Of a stretch of 64,000 bases of DNA, positions 7,591-16,938 are shown in pieces. The stretch lies in contig FODP01000018.1 of assembly GCA_900110395.1 (NCBI GenBank), positions 62,255 through 126,254 of the forward strand, in the 5' to 3' direction. Each line of letters starts with the position of its first letter. The first letter of the stretch is position 1. Source of the DNA: Rhodospirillales bacterium URHD0017. Its GTDB lineage: Bacteria > Pseudomonadota > Alphaproteobacteria > Reyranellales > Reyranellaceae. The translations under genes and the position numbers were made by a program. The notes below the pieces were generated by a model. It was not told where the DNA came from. It saw only the letters and a program-made list of their open reading frames with translations, and searched no databases.

Positions 7591-8657
7591 GCAAGACGAG
7601 CATCGACAAGACGGGCACGGGCAATTTCTTCGAGGATTTCCGCGTCGGCCAGGAGTTTTGTCACGCCACGCCGCGCACCTTGACCGAGGCCGACGCCGCG
7701 CTGAACGTCGGACTCTACGGTTCGCGCTTTGCCATGAATTCGTCGGACGAATTCGCGCGCGCGATTGGTTTGCCACGTGCGCCGCTCGACGATCTGCTGG
7801 TCTTCCATGTCGTGATCGGCAAGACCGTGAACGACATCTCGCTCAATGCCGTGGCCAATCTCGGTTACGCCGAGTTCCGCTGGGGCGTGCCGGTCTATCC
7901 CGGCGACACGCTGTCGGCCAAGTCGACGGTCCTCGGCCTGCGCGAGAATTCCAACAAGGCGAGCGGCGTCGTTTGGGTGCGCTCGACCGGCACCAACCAG
8001 AAGGGCGAGATGGTGCTGGACTACGTGCGCTGGGTGATGGTGCACAAGCGTGACCCGCAGGCCAACGTCGGCGCGCCGGTCGTGCCGAAGACGGCATCGT
8101 CGGTGGCGCCCGCCGACCTCATCGTGCCGGCGGAGTTGAAGCTTGGCGGTTACGACGACGTCGCCGCGGGCTCCTCGCATCGCTGGGAAGATTATGAACC
8201 CGGCGAGCGCATCGACCATGTGAGCGGCGTCACGCTGGAAGATTCCGATCACATGTTCTCGACGCGGCTCTACCAGAACACTGCGCGCATCCACTTCGAC
8301 GCTTATGCCGGCAAGAACACGCGGTTCGGCCGGCGGCTCGCCTATGGCGGCCACATCATTTCGCTGGCCCGCGCACTCTCCTTCAACGGTCTCGCCAACG
8401 GCTTCCGCTTGGCTGCGATCAACGCCGGCAGCCACGTCGGTCCGACCTTCGGCGGCGATACGACCTATGCCTGGTCGGAGGTGTTGGAAAAGGCAGAGAT
8501 GCCCGGCCGCACCGATCTCGGTGCACTGCGAATGCGTCTCATTGCAGCCAAGGACTGCCCCTGCGATTGCTTCCCGGGCAAGCAGGCCGATGGCAAGTAT
8601 CATCCCGCCGTCACGCTCGATCTCGACTACTGGCTGCTGATGCCGCGCCGCGCCTAA
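7587..8657 (+). CDS. mch: Mesaconyl-CoA hydratase (double MaoC/hot-dog protein)
   Basis: 356 aa, in the size range of Rhodobacter-type mesaconyl-CoA hydratase. It interconverts mesaconyl-CoA and beta-methylmalyl-CoA, the substrate of the upstream lyase. Two MaoC-like halves are seen: TGNFFEDFRVGQEF...GLYGSRF and then RWEDYEPGERIDHVSGVTL...HFDAYAGKNTRFGRRLAYGGH. The ATG at 7587 overlaps the mcl TGA, so the two are coupled. A stem-loop follows at 8672. Confidence 0.85.
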   Translation: MSKTSIDKTGTGNFFEDFRVGQEFCHATPRTLTEADAALNVGLYGSRFAMNSSDEFARAIGLPRAPLDDLLVFHVVIGKTVNDISLNAVANLGYAEFRWGVPVYPGDTLSAKSTVLGLRENSNKASGVVWVRSTGTNQKGEMVLDYVRWVMVHKRDPQANVGAPVVPKTASSVAPADLIVPAELKLGGYDDVAAGSSHRWEDYEPGERIDHVSGVTLEDSDHMFSTRLYQNTARIHFDAYAGKNTRFGRRLAYGGHIISLARALSFNGLANGFRLAAINAGSHVGPTFGGDTTYAWSEVLEKAEMPGRTDLGALRMRLIAAKDCPCDCFPGKQADGKYHPAVTLDLDYWLLMPRRA

Positions 8658-8671
8658 TTTCGCTGAGAAAT

Positions 8672-8689
8672 CCGGGGCTTAACCCCCGG
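8672..8689. terminator. Short GC-rich hairpin between mch and sdhC
   Basis: CCGGGG-CTTAAC-CCCCGG forms a 6-bp stem with a 6-nt loop, 15 nt after the mch stop. No T-run follows, so it may slow or end mch transcription or lie in the sdh leader. The remaining 80 bp to sdhC contain TTGACT at 8706-8711 but no convincing -10 box. Confidence 0.35.
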
Positions 8690-8769
8690 GTGTTGGCGAC
8701 TTTCGTTGACTTGAAGCGGCCGGGCGCTAAAAAAGCTCAGCCGATGTCGGCAACAGGGGTTTTCGCGCG

Positions 8770-9168
8770 ATGAGCGTCGCCAATCGGCCGGTGCATCGGC
8801 CGCTTTCACCGCATTTGCAGGTCTACAAGTGGCAACTCACCTCGGTGATGTCGCTCCTGCATCGCGCCACGGGCATAGCACTCTCGGTCGGCGCTCTCTA
8901 TCTCGTGCTCTGGGTGGTCTTCGCGTCGGCCAGCCCCAGCACCTATGCAAAGTTCCAAGCCTTCAACATTTCGATCCTGGGCCGCTTCGTCCTCGGCGGC
9001 TGGCTGTTCTCGGCCTTCTACCATCTGTGCAACGGCATCCGGCACCTGTTCTGGGACATGGGCTACGGCTTCGAGATCAAGGATGCCTACCGTAGCGGCT
9101 GGATCGTCGTCGCCGTTTCCCTCGCCGCCACGGTCGTGTCGTGGATCGTCGGCCTCAGGCTGGCGTGA
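8770..9168 (+). CDS. sdhC: Succinate dehydrogenase cytochrome b556 subunit
   Basis: 132 aa, three transmembrane helices; anchors complex II and binds heme b and quinone. PLSPHLQVYKWQLTSVMSLLHRATG is the family signature, with S and R/H residues near the quinone site. FYHLCNGIRHLFWD carries the heme-ligand His. It begins the sdhCDAB operon, with 9 nt to sdhD. Confidence 0.95.
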   Translation: MSVANRPVHRPLSPHLQVYKWQLTSVMSLLHRATGIALSVGALYLVLWVVFASASPSTYAKFQAFNISILGRFVLGGWLFSAFYHLCNGIRHLFWDMGYGFEIKDAYRSGWIVVAVSLAATVVSWIVGLRLA

Positions 9169-9177
9169 GGGGGGACG

Positions 9178-9564
9178 ATGAACAGCGATCTCCGGACTCC
9201 TCTTTCCCGCGCCCGCGGTCTCGGTTCGGCCAAGGAAGGCGTGCACCACTTCTGGGCGCAGCGCATCACCGCGGTGGCGCTGATCCCGCTGGTCGCGTGG
9301 TTCGCCATCTCGCTGATCATGATGAGCGGCGCCGACTACGCCGTCGTGCGCGCCTGGATCGGTTCGCCGGTCGTCATGGTGCTGCTGACCCTCACCATCG
9401 TGATCGGGCTGCATCACGGCCAGCTCGGCATGCAGGTCGTGATCGAGGACTACGTCCATAACGACGGCATGAAGCTCGCGCTGATCGTCCTGATGCGCTT
9501 CATCGCGGTGTTCTTCGGGCTGGCCGCCATCGTGGCCATCCTGCGTATCGGTTTCGGAGGCTGA
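9178..9564 (+). CDS. sdhD: Succinate dehydrogenase membrane anchor subunit
   Basis: 128 aa, three membrane helices. HHFWAQRITAVALIPL precedes helix 1. GLHHGQLGMQVVIEDYVHN carries the heme-proximal His and the quinone-site D-Y pair typical of alphaproteobacterial SdhD. GGGGACG before the ATG provides a weak ribosome site. Only 2 nt separate it from sdhA. Confidence 0.94.
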   Translation: MNSDLRTPLSRARGLGSAKEGVHHFWAQRITAVALIPLVAWFAISLIMMSGADYAVVRAWIGSPVVMVLLTLTIVIGLHHGQLGMQVVIEDYVHNDGMKLALIVLMRFIAVFFGLAAIVAILRIGFGG

Positions 9565-9566
9565 GC

Positions 9567-11405
9567 ATGGCCGAGGTGGGCAAGAACGAAGGCAGCGACG
9601 CAGGCACGGTCACCATCGGCGGCACGTCCTACACGATCATCGACCACGAGTACGACGTCGTCGTCGTCGGCGCCGGCGGTTCGGGCCTGCGCGCGACCTT
9701 CGGCATGGCCAACAAGGGTTTCAAGACCGCCTGCATCACCAAGGTCTTCCCGACGCGCAGCCACACGGTGGCGGCGCAGGGCGGCATCTCGGCGGCCCTG
9801 GGCAACATGGGGCCCGACGACTGGCGCTGGCACATGTACGACACCGTCAAGGGGTCGGACTGGCTGGGCGACCAGGATGCCATCGAATACATGTGCCGCG
9901 ACGGCATCCCGGCCATCATCGAGCTGGAACATTTCGGCGTGCCGTTCAGCCGCACGCCCGAAGGCAAGATCTACCAGCGCCCGTTCGGCGGCATGACCAC
10001 CGAATACGGCAAGGGCATCGCCCATCGCACCTGCGCCGCCGCCGACCGCACCGGCCATGCCATCCTGCACACGCTCTACCAGCAGTCGCTGCGGAACCAC
10101 GCCGAGTTCTTCATCGAGTATTTCGCGCTCGACCTGATCATGGACGAGGGCGTGTGCCGGGGCGTCATGGCCTGGAACCTCGACGACGGCACCATCCATC
10201 GCTTCCGTGCCCACAAGACCGTGCTGGCGACCGGCGGCTACGGCCGCGTCTACCAGACGGCGACCTCGGCCCACACCTGCACCGGCGACGGCGGCGCCAT
10301 GGTGCTGCGCGCCGGCCTGCCCTTGCAGGACCTCGAGTTCATCCAGTTCCATCCCACCGGCATCTACGGCGCGGGCTGCCTGATCACCGAGGGCGTGCGC
10401 GGCGAGGGCGGCTACGTCACCAACGCCAACGGCGAGCGCTTCATGGAGCGCTATGCACCGTCGGCCAAGGACCTTGCCAGCCGCGACGTCGTCAGCCGCT
10501 CGATGACCATCGAGATCCGCGAGGGCCGCGGCTGCGGTCCCGGCAAGGACTACATCGAGCTCCACGTCGAGCATCTCGACCCCAAGGTGATCCACGAGCG
10601 CCTGCCGGGCATCGCCGAGACGGCGCGCATCTTTGCCGGCGTCGATGTCACCCGCCAGCCGATTCCCATCCTGCCGACGTGCCACTACAACATGGGCGGC
10701 ATTCCCGCGAACTATCACTGCGACGCGATGACCGTTAAGGACGGCGATCCGTTCACCGCAGTGCCGGGCCTGATGGCGCTGGGCGAGGCGGCCTCGATCG
10801 GCGTGCACGGCTCCAATCGCCTGGGATCCAACTCGCTGCTCGAACTGGTCGTGTTCGGCCGCTCCGCCGCCAACCGCGTCGCCGACCAGATGACGCCCGG
10901 ACAGACGCACAAGCAGATCAAGAACGCCGGCGAGGACGCGATCGCCCGCCTCGACAAGATGCGGCATGCCAACGGCAGCACGCCGACGGCGCAGCTGCGC
11001 GCGCTGATGCAGAAGACCATGCAGAACGACTGCGCGGTGTTCCGCACCACCAAGACCCTGGCCGAGGGCTGCGCCAACATGGACAAGGTGTTCGCCGGCA
11101 AGGACGACATCCGCGTCAAGGACCGCTCGATGATCTGGAACTCCGATCTCATGGAGACGCTGGAATTCCAGAACCTGATCCTGCAGGCCCAGGGCACGAT
11201 CTACTCCGCCGCCAACCGCCTGGAGAGCCGCGGCGCCCATGCGCACGAGGATCATCCCGAGCGCGACGACAAGAACTGGTTGAAGCACACGGTCGTATGG
11301 GTCGACGAGCACACCGGCAAGACCCGCATCGACTACCGCCCGGTCAACCTGCAGCCGATGAGCAACGACGTGCAGTCGTTCCCGCCAAAAGCTCGCGTGT
11401 ACTAA
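9567..11405 (+). CDS. sdhA: Succinate dehydrogenase flavoprotein subunit
   Basis: 612 aa. Oxidises succinate to fumarate with covalent FAD. DVVVVGAGGSGLRA is the Rossmann dinucleotide site, RSHTVAAQGGISAALGN holds the His that links FAD, and HPTGIYGAGCLITEGVRGEGG contains catalytic residues. HGSNRLGSNSLLE is the second FAD/substrate block. The C-terminus RIDYRPVNLQPM..VQSFPPKARVY is typical. Length and order match complex II. Confidence 0.97.
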   Translation: MAEVGKNEGSDAGTVTIGGTSYTIIDHEYDVVVVGAGGSGLRATFGMANKGFKTACITKVFPTRSHTVAAQGGISAALGNMGPDDWRWHMYDTVKGSDWLGDQDAIEYMCRDGIPAIIELEHFGVPFSRTPEGKIYQRPFGGMTTEYGKGIAHRTCAAADRTGHAILHTLYQQSLRNHAEFFIEYFALDLIMDEGVCRGVMAWNLDDGTIHRFRAHKTVLATGGYGRVYQTATSAHTCTGDGGAMVLRAGLPLQDLEFIQFHPTGIYGAGCLITEGVRGEGGYVTNANGERFMERYAPSAKDLASRDVVSRSMTIEIREGRGCGPGKDYIELHVEHLDPKVIHERLPGIAETARIFAGVDVTRQPIPILPTCHYNMGGIPANYHCDAMTVKDGDPFTAVPGLMALGEAASIGVHGSNRLGSNSLLELVVFGRSAANRVADQMTPGQTHKQIKNAGEDAIARLDKMRHANGSTPTAQLRALMQKTMQNDCAVFRTTKTLAEGCANMDKVFAGKDDIRVKDRSMIWNSDLMETLEFQNLILQAQGTIYSAANRLESRGAHAHEDHPERDDKNWLKHTVVWVDEHTGKTRIDYRPVNLQPMSNDVQSFPPKARVY

Positions 11406-11435
11406 GGTACCGCGTGTCCAGTTCGAGAGGAAGCG

Positions 11436-12215
11436 ATGGCTGAGTTCACATTGCCCGCCAATTCCAAGATCGGCACGGGCGAGACCTACAAGGCGCCGGG
11501 CGGTGCCAAGAACATCAAGACGTTCAAGATCTACCGGTGGACGCCGGATGACGGCAAGAACCCGTCGATCGACACCTACGAAGTCGACATGGACACCTGC
11601 GGCCCGATGGTTCTCGACGCGCTGATCAAGATCAAGAACGAGATCGACAGCTCGCTCACCTTCCGCCGCTCGTGCCGCGAGGGCGTGTGCGGCTCGTGCG
11701 CGATGAACATCGACGGCACCAATACGCTGGCCTGCACCATGTACATCTCGGACGTGAAGGGCGACATCAAGATCTACCCGCTGCCGCACATGCCGGTGGT
11801 GCGCGACCTGGTGCCCGACCTCACCGTGCCCTACGCCCAGCTCTCGACGATCGAGCCGTGGATCAAGACCACCACCCAGCCGCCGACGCGCGAGCGCCTG
11901 CAGTCGCCCGAGGAGCGCGCCAAGCTCGACGGGCTGTGGGAGTGCATCCTGTGCTTCTGCTGCTCGACCGCGTGCCCGTCCTACTGGTGGAACGGCGAGC
12001 GCTACCTGGGTCCGGCGATCCTGCTGCAGGCCTATCGCTGGCTGGCCGACAGCCGCGACGAGGCCAAGGGCGAGCGGCTCGACCAGCTGGAGGATCCGTT
12101 CCGGCTCTATCGCTGCCACACCATCATGAACTGCACCAAGACGTGCCCCAAGCACTTGAACCCGGCGAAGGCGATCGCCGAGATCAAGAAGATGATGGTC
12201 GAGCGCACGATCTAG
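11436..12215 (+). CDS. sdhB: Succinate dehydrogenase iron-sulfur subunit
   Basis: 259 aa. CREGVCGSCAMNI is the [2Fe-2S] plant-type ferredoxin motif. CILCFCCSTACPSYWW and CHTIMNCTKTCPK provide the ligands of the [4Fe-4S] and [3Fe-4S] clusters, and the Trp in SYWW lies near the quinone site. It passes electrons from SdhA to SdhCD. It follows sdhA by 30 nt, with GAGAGGAAGCG upstream of the ATG. Confidence 0.97.
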   Translation: MAEFTLPANSKIGTGETYKAPGGAKNIKTFKIYRWTPDDGKNPSIDTYEVDMDTCGPMVLDALIKIKNEIDSSLTFRRSCREGVCGSCAMNIDGTNTLACTMYISDVKGDIKIYPLPHMPVVRDLVPDLTVPYAQLSTIEPWIKTTTQPPTRERLQSPEERAKLDGLWECILCFCCSTACPSYWWNGERYLGPAILLQAYRWLADSRDEAKGERLDQLEDPFRLYRCHTIMNCTKTCPKHLNPAKAIAEIKKMMVERTI

Positions 12216-12261
12216 CGCATTCTTTGCTAAGCTGGCCCCGACAATAACCAAGGGGTCAGGG

Positions 12262-13287
12262 ATGCTTCACAAACTCATTGCTGCCGCCGCGATTTCCGGC
12301 ACGGTTGCGCTCGCGTCGCTGCCGGCCGCGGCCGGCCAGACCTTCGACGCGGTGAAGGCCAAGGGCTTCGTGCAGTGCGCGGTCAATACCGGGCTGGCGG
12401 GCTTCTCCATGGCCGACAGCCAGGGCAAGTGGACCGGGCTCGATGTCGATCTCTGCAAGGCGATTGCGGCAGCGATGTTCGGCGATGCCGAGAAATCGAA
12501 GTTCACCCCGACCACGGCGCAGCAGCGCTTCGTCGCCCTGCAGTCGGGCGAGGTCGACGTCATCACCCGCAACGCCACCCAGACCCTGCTGCGCGACACC
12601 TCGCTCGGCTTCAATATCGCCGGCGTCAATTTCTACGACGGCCAGGGCTTCCTGGTGCCGGCCAAGAGCAACATCAAGAGCGCCAAGGAGCTGAACGGCG
12701 CCACCATCTGCGTGCAGCCCGGCACCACCACCGAGCTCAACCTCGCCGACTACTTCCGCAAGCAGAAGATGACCTTCAAGCCGGTGCTGATCGAGAAGCT
12801 CGACGAGCTGCTGCAGGCCTATGCCGCCGGCCGCTGCGATGCCTACACGACCGACGCCTCGGGCCTCGCGGCGGTGCGCGTCGGCCAGCTCGCCGGCAAG
12901 GGCGAGCATGTGATCCTGCCCGAGCGCATCTCCAAGGAGCCGCTGGGCCCGATCGTGCGCCACGGCGATGACCAGTGGTTCGACTTCGTGAAATGGGTGC
13001 TGATGGGCATGATCGAGGCCGAGGAGATGGGCGTCACGTCGAAGAACGTCGACGAGATGCTGAAGAGCGAGGATCCCGCCATCAAGCGCTTCCTCGGTGT
13101 CACGCCGAGCTTCGGCAAGGCCGTCGGCGTCGACGAGAAGTGGATGTACAACGTCATCAAGCAGGTCGGTAACTACGGCGAGAGCTACGAGCGCAACGTC
13201 GGTACGGCGACGCCGCTCAAGCTCGAGCGCGGCCAGAATGCCCTGTGGACCAACGGCGGCCTGATGTACGCGATCCCGTTTCGCTGA
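12262..13287 (+). CDS. General L-amino-acid ABC transporter periplasmic binding protein, AapJ-like
   Basis: 341 aa. Signal peptide residues 1 to about 24 (hydrophobic core, cleavage near PAAAG-QTF). The mature part begins DAVKAKGFVQCAVNTGLAGFSMAD and contains GLDVDLCKAIAAAMFGD and RNATQTLLRDTSLGFNI, as in AapJ/BztA proteins. AapQMP-type permease and ATPase genes do not follow, so the rest of the transporter must be elsewhere. It ends just before a repeat that can form a bidirectional terminator. Confidence 0.88.
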   Translation: MLHKLIAAAAISGTVALASLPAAAGQTFDAVKAKGFVQCAVNTGLAGFSMADSQGKWTGLDVDLCKAIAAAMFGDAEKSKFTPTTAQQRFVALQSGEVDVITRNATQTLLRDTSLGFNIAGVNFYDGQGFLVPAKSNIKSAKELNGATICVQPGTTTELNLADYFRKQKMTFKPVLIEKLDELLQAYAAGRCDAYTTDASGLAAVRVGQLAGKGEHVILPERISKEPLGPIVRHGDDQWFDFVKWVLMGMIEAEEMGVTSKNVDEMLKSEDPAIKRFLGVTPSFGKAVGVDEKWMYNVIKQVGNYGESYERNVGTATPLKLERGQNALWTNGGLMYAIPFR

Positions 13288-13290
13288 ACC

Positions 13291-13388
13291 GTCATCCCGA
13301 CCGGAGCCGAGCGTAGCGAGGCGTAGTGGAGGGACCTTTTTTATCGATGCACTGACAAAAAAGGTCCCTCGACTTCGCTCGGGATGAC
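13291..13388. repeat. Intergenic repeat family B, copy 1, with bidirectional terminator core
   Basis: Outer arms are GTCATCCCGA and TCGGGATGAC. The core GGGACCTTTTTT (13331-13342) pairs with AAAAAAGGTCCC (13357-13368) around a 14-nt loop, giving a stem followed by a T-run on both strands. It lies between convergent genes and could terminate both. A relative lies at 30419-30488. Confidence 0.8.
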
Positions 13389-13393
13389 GGCAC

Positions 13394-14995
13394 CTACGGT
13401 TGCCGTTCGAACCGCATCTTCTTGATGCGGCCGGTCGAGACCTCGATGGCCTCGATGCGGCCCGAGCGGTCGCGCACCAAATGGGCGAGCTGGGTCGCCT
13501 GGATCCAGCCGCCCGGCATCTCGCTCTCGATGGTGTCGGCATCGATGCCGCGCACCGGCCAGGCCGGCCCGCCGGTGATCAATGGCCCGCTGATGGCCGC
13601 CTGCCAGCTCTCGCCCTTGCGCGTGATGTCCCAGCGCGCGCCCGAATCGGCGGAGAGGTAGCTGCCGGCGAGCGCGGCAGGGACAGCCTTGCGCTTGCCG
13701 AGCTTCTTGAAGCCGAGCACACGGCCTGCGCCGAGGTCGACGCGCAGCGTCCCTTTAGCCGGCTTCAGCATGAACTCGAACGAGCCGCGCTCGGAACCGA
13801 ACCAGCCGCCGGGCCGGCGGCCCAGCACGAAGGGCATGCCGTTCTGGGTCACGACCGCTTCGCCGTTCTTCCAGGCCAGGTCGAACAGCGAGGGCTCGTC
13901 GGCGTTGAACCAGGTGCCGGCGATCGGCTTGATCTCGGCCTCGGTGATGGGCTCGAGCTTGGCCTTCAGACGCTTGTCGCCCTGCAGGGCGTCGGCGGCG
14001 ATGTCATGCGCCAGGCGCCAGGGATCGATGGTGGCGAGATTGGCGATGACGATGACGGTGAGGTCGGCCGCCGGCACGCGCAAGAACTCGGTGCGGAAGC
14101 CCGGCCACAGGCCGCCATGGCCCACCGTCTCCAGGCCGCGCACCTCGCCGATGGCGACGCCGCGGCGATAGGCGTTGGCGTGGCCGCCGCTGAGCGGCGC
14201 GGCGGCAGCGAGCTGGGCGGGCAGGGTCTTGCCCAGCACGGGATTGTCGAAATGCCGGCTCCAGATCAGCAGGTCCTCGACCGTCGAGGTGAGACCGCCT
14301 TCGCCGCCCTGCGGATAGGCGTGGCCGGCGCGGCGGAAGCCCGCCTTGTCGTCGCCGAGATAGCCGGTGGCGAGGTTGGGGATCACGGTGTCGATCTCGG
14401 CTGCCAGCATGGTGCTGGTCATGCCGAGCGGCTTGAACAGGCGCTCCTGCATGACCTCGCCCAGCTTCTTCCGGGTCAGGCGCTCGATGATGTGCCCGAG
14501 CAGCAGGAAGTTGGTGTTGCTGTAGAGGAAACGGCTGCCCGGCGCGAAGTTGAGATGGCCGTTGCGCGCGGCCGCAGCGAGGAAGTCGGCGGCGCGTGCC
14601 GGCTTGTCGAGGCCGTGGCCGCCGAGCCGCAGCAGCTCGAGGAAGTCCGGCAGGCCGCTCGAGTTGCGCATCATCTGGTCGATGGTGACGGGCAGCGGCT
14701 TCAGCTCACGCAGGTATTTGTGCGGTGGATCGGAGAGCTTCAGCTTGCCCTCGGCCGCCAGCAGCAGCGCCGTGGTGACGGTGAACTGCTTGCTCACCGA
14801 GGCGATGCGAAAGCGCGTCTGCGGCGTGATCGGCACATTGTGCTCGATGCTGGCGAGCCCATAGCCCTTGCAGATCTCGACCTCGCCGGCCTGGGCGACG
14901 GCGACGACGGCGCCCGGCGAACCGGGCTTGGTGTAGCGGGCGAACAGCGCATCGATGCGACGTTCGAGCGAAAGGAAGGCAATCGATTTCGACAT
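13394..14995 (-). CDS. Serine hydrolase, beta-lactamase/D-Ala-D-Ala carboxypeptidase fold
   Basis: 533 aa from the ATG at 14995; an in-frame TTG at 15007 is the alternative start. SxxK is S66-V-S-K69 in RIASVSKQFT, the second motif is Y-S-N in FLYSNTNF, and HGGLWPGF matches the third HxG block. These define class C-type/penicillin-binding serine hydrolases (PF00144). A C-terminal region of about 180 aa with beta structure follows. No clear signal peptide is seen, so it may be cytosolic; likely an esterase or peptidase, substrate unknown. Confidence 0.85.
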   Translation of the reverse strand: MSKSIAFLSLERRIDALFARYTKPGSPGAVVAVAQAGEVEICKGYGLASIEHNVPITPQTRFRIASVSKQFTVTTALLLAAEGKLKLSDPPHKYLRELKPLPVTIDQMMRNSSGLPDFLELLRLGGHGLDKPARAADFLAAAARNGHLNFAPGSRFLYSNTNFLLLGHIIERLTRKKLGEVMQERLFKPLGMTSTMLAAEIDTVIPNLATGYLGDDKAGFRRAGHAYPQGGEGGLTSTVEDLLIWSRHFDNPVLGKTLPAQLAAAAPLSGGHANAYRRGVAIGEVRGLETVGHGGLWPGFRTEFLRVPAADLTVIVIANLATIDPWRLAHDIAADALQGDKRLKAKLEPITEAEIKPIAGTWFNADEPSLFDLAWKNGEAVVTQNGMPFVLGRRPGGWFGSERGSFEFMLKPAKGTLRVDLGAGRVLGFKKLGKRKAVPAALAGSYLSADSGARWDITRKGESWQAAISGPLITGGPAWPVRGIDADTIESEMPGGWIQATQLAHLVRDRSGRIEAIEVSTGRIKKMRFERQP

Positions 14996-15072
14996 GAGGC
15001 CAGTCAAGCCAACGGCCTCGCCCTTGTAAAGCCAAGCCGCTACCTTGCGGCGAACACAGGAGGAACGCGGAC

Positions 15073-15894
15073 ATGGCCCAGGGAGTGGAGCGCCGATTCG
15101 TCAAGGTCGAGAAGGGCCTCGGCCCGCAGGGCCGCGTCGCCGTCGTGCGCTTCGATCGCGGCGATGGCATCAACGCCTTCAGCTATCAGGCGATGCGCGA
15201 GCTGCGCGACGTCACGCGCGACTTCGAGGACGATCTCGATACCTCGGTGGTGATCCTGACCGGCTCGGCGAAGGCCTTCTCGGCCGGCTTCGACTTGAAG
15301 GATCCGGAAGGCCGGCTGCGCGACACCGCATCGGTCTCCGAGAAGATCCATCGCCAGCGGCTCGGCCCCAAGATGTCGCGCGCCTGGCAGGAGATGGACC
15401 AGGTCACCATCGCCGCCATCGAAGGCCATTGCATCGGCGGCGGCGCGGCCCTGGTCGTGTCGCTCGATTTCCGCTTCTGCGGGAAAGGCGCACACTTCCG
15501 CATTCCCGAGATCGAGCTCGGCATGAACATGAGCTGGGGATCGATCCCGCGCATGGTCGCGCTGATGGGCCCGGCGCGCACCAAGCAGGCGGTGATCCTG
15601 TCGTCCGACCGCATCCCCGCCGCCGATGCGCTGGAATGGGGCCTGGTCGAGAAGGTGGTCGACGACGGCCAGGCGCTCGCTGCCGCCCTGGCGTTCGCCG
15701 AGCGCATCGCGAAGCAGCCGCCGATTCCCGTGCGCATGACCAAGACCACGGTCAACCGCGTCGCTTTCGCCCTGCACGACCTCGGCTCGCACATGGATGC
15801 CGAGCAGAATGTGCTGACGGGTCTGACGGAGGACTACAAGGAGGGAACGTCGGCCTTCCGCGAGAAGCGCAAGCCGGTGTTCAAGGGGCGGTAG
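15073..15894 (+). CDS. Enoyl-CoA hydratase/isomerase family protein
   Basis: 273 aa, crotonase fold. AFSAGFDLKDPEGR forms the first oxyanion loop, and IAAIEGHCIGGGAALVVSLDFRF the second, with the GGG oxyanion region. RIPEIELGMNMSWGSIPRMVALMG carries the catalytic Glu region. It could act in fatty-acid or aromatic acyl-CoA breakdown. AGGAGG lies about 10 nt before the ATG. It is followed by a family A palindrome. Confidence 0.88.
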   Translation: MAQGVERRFVKVEKGLGPQGRVAVVRFDRGDGINAFSYQAMRELRDVTRDFEDDLDTSVVILTGSAKAFSAGFDLKDPEGRLRDTASVSEKIHRQRLGPKMSRAWQEMDQVTIAAIEGHCIGGGAALVVSLDFRFCGKGAHFRIPEIELGMNMSWGSIPRMVALMGPARTKQAVILSSDRIPAADALEWGLVEKVVDDGQALAAALAFAERIAKQPPIPVRMTKTTVNRVAFALHDLGSHMDAEQNVLTGLTEDYKEGTSAFREKRKPVFKGR

Positions 15895-15932
15895 CTCATG
15901 TTCCTCTCCCCCAAGGGGGAGAGGAGCATGAG
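15895..15932. repeat. Intergenic repeat family A, single palindrome
   Basis: CTCATG-TTCCTCTCCCCC, AA, GGGGGAGAGGAG-CATGAG forms a nearly perfect 18-bp stem starting just past the enoyl-CoA hydratase stop. It lies between convergent genes and may act as a transcript-end hairpin, although there is no T-run. Confidence 0.75.
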
Positions 15933-15956
15933 AAAGAGCGCGACACGCTCACAACA

Positions 15957-16145
15957 CTAAGCGATCTTCCTTCCCGGCAGCTGGTCGATGATCTTCTGAC
16001 GCTCGGGATCTTCCAGCATCATCCAGCGGCCGATCTCCTCGACGGTGCGCTTGCAGCCAAGGCAGAAGCCGCTCTTGCGGTCGAGAGTGCAGATGCCGAT
16101 GCAAGGCGACATCACGCGCCTGAGCGGCGGTGGACCATCACCCAT
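15957..16145 (-). CDS. DUF1289 domain protein
   Basis: 62 aa. Four cysteines in C15-x3-C19-x8-C28-x2-C31, within SPCIGICTLDRKSGFCLGC, plus RT.EEI..W, define DUF1289, a small presumed metal or Fe-S protein of unknown role. The ATG at 16145 lies 6 nt after the phaR stop; an internal ATG at 16112 (MSPCIG) would give the more usual family start. It is probably cotranscribed with phaR. Confidence 0.8.
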   Translation of the reverse strand: MGDGPPPLRRVMSPCIGICTLDRKSGFCLGCKRTVEEIGRWMMLEDPERQKIIDQLPGRKIA

Positions 16146-16151
16146 GACGTG

Positions 16152-16796
16152 TCAGGGCTTCTTGCTGAGTTCTGCGAGCTGGTTCTGCAACTCGTCGAGC
16201 TTGCGCTTGAGATCGTCGATCGCGGTGTCGTTAGCCGGCCCCGGGGGGCTGGGCGTGTCGGTCCTGGCCGGCGGCTCCTGGCCGTTGGCCGCTACCGGCG
16301 GCGTCCCCGGTCCGCCGGGCTTCTGGAACGGATTGAACGCGCGCATGGCCTGCTCGAACATCGCCATGTTCTGCTTGCCGATCGCCTCGAACTGCTGGAA
16401 CGGGTTGAAGCCGAAGGCGTTCTGCAGGTACTTGCGCATCTGCTCCTGATTGCGCGCAAATGTCGCCATCGACATTTCCAGATACTGCGGCACCACGCCC
16501 TGCAAGCTGTCGCCGTAGAACGAGATGAGCTGGCGCAGGAAAGGGATCGGCAGCAGCGTCTGGCCGCCCTTGCTCTCCTCCTCGAAGATGATCTGGGTCA
16601 GCACCGAGCGCGTGATGTCGTCGCCGGTCTTGGCGTCGTAAACCACGAAATCGGTCTTCTCCTTCACCATCGTCGCCAGGTGATCGAGCGTCACGTAGGC
16701 CGAGGTCGCTGTATTGTAGAGTCGCCGGTTCGCGTACTTCTTGATCACTACCGGAGCGGGTTTGGGTCCGCCTTCGGATCCTGCCTGATCGGCCAT
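16152..16796 (-). CDS. phaR: Polyhydroxyalkanoate synthesis repressor
   Basis: 214 aa. The N-terminal PHB_acc DNA-binding domain starts VVIKKYANRRLYNTATSAYVT. The accumulation domain is shown by ITRSVLTQIIFEEE and FLRQLISFYGDSLQGVVPQYLEMSM. A Pro-rich linker and a C-terminal coiled coil (DDLKRKLDELQNQLAEL) follow. It binds PHA and represses phasin and granule genes. It diverges from the PHA-synthase-like pair at 16951. Confidence 0.95.
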   Translation of the reverse strand: MADQAGSEGGPKPAPVVIKKYANRRLYNTATSAYVTLDHLATMVKEKTDFVVYDAKTGDDITRSVLTQIIFEEESKGGQTLLPIPFLRQLISFYGDSLQGVVPQYLEMSMATFARNQEQMRKYLQNAFGFNPFQQFEAIGKQNMAMFEQAMRAFNPFQKPGGPGTPPVAANGQEPPARTDTPSPPGPANDTAIDDLKRKLDELQNQLAELSKKP

Positions 16797-16938
16797 TACG
16801 CTTCGCTCCCTGGAGCACGCGAGTGAACATCCGTTTACTTAGGGCGCGGCCACCTTAGCGCCGATACCGCAGTGCGACAAGATACGGTTTGCGCCTGCGA
16901 AAGGAGCGTTCGTCGGGCGACCGTCATGATTGATGCGC

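Noticed and set aside
9450..12251. 933-codon minus-strand open frame across sdhD-sdhA-sdhB
   Set aside because: Antisense shadow of three clearly real genes; long open frames on the opposite strand are common in GC-rich coding DNA. The translation is low-complexity and matches no family.
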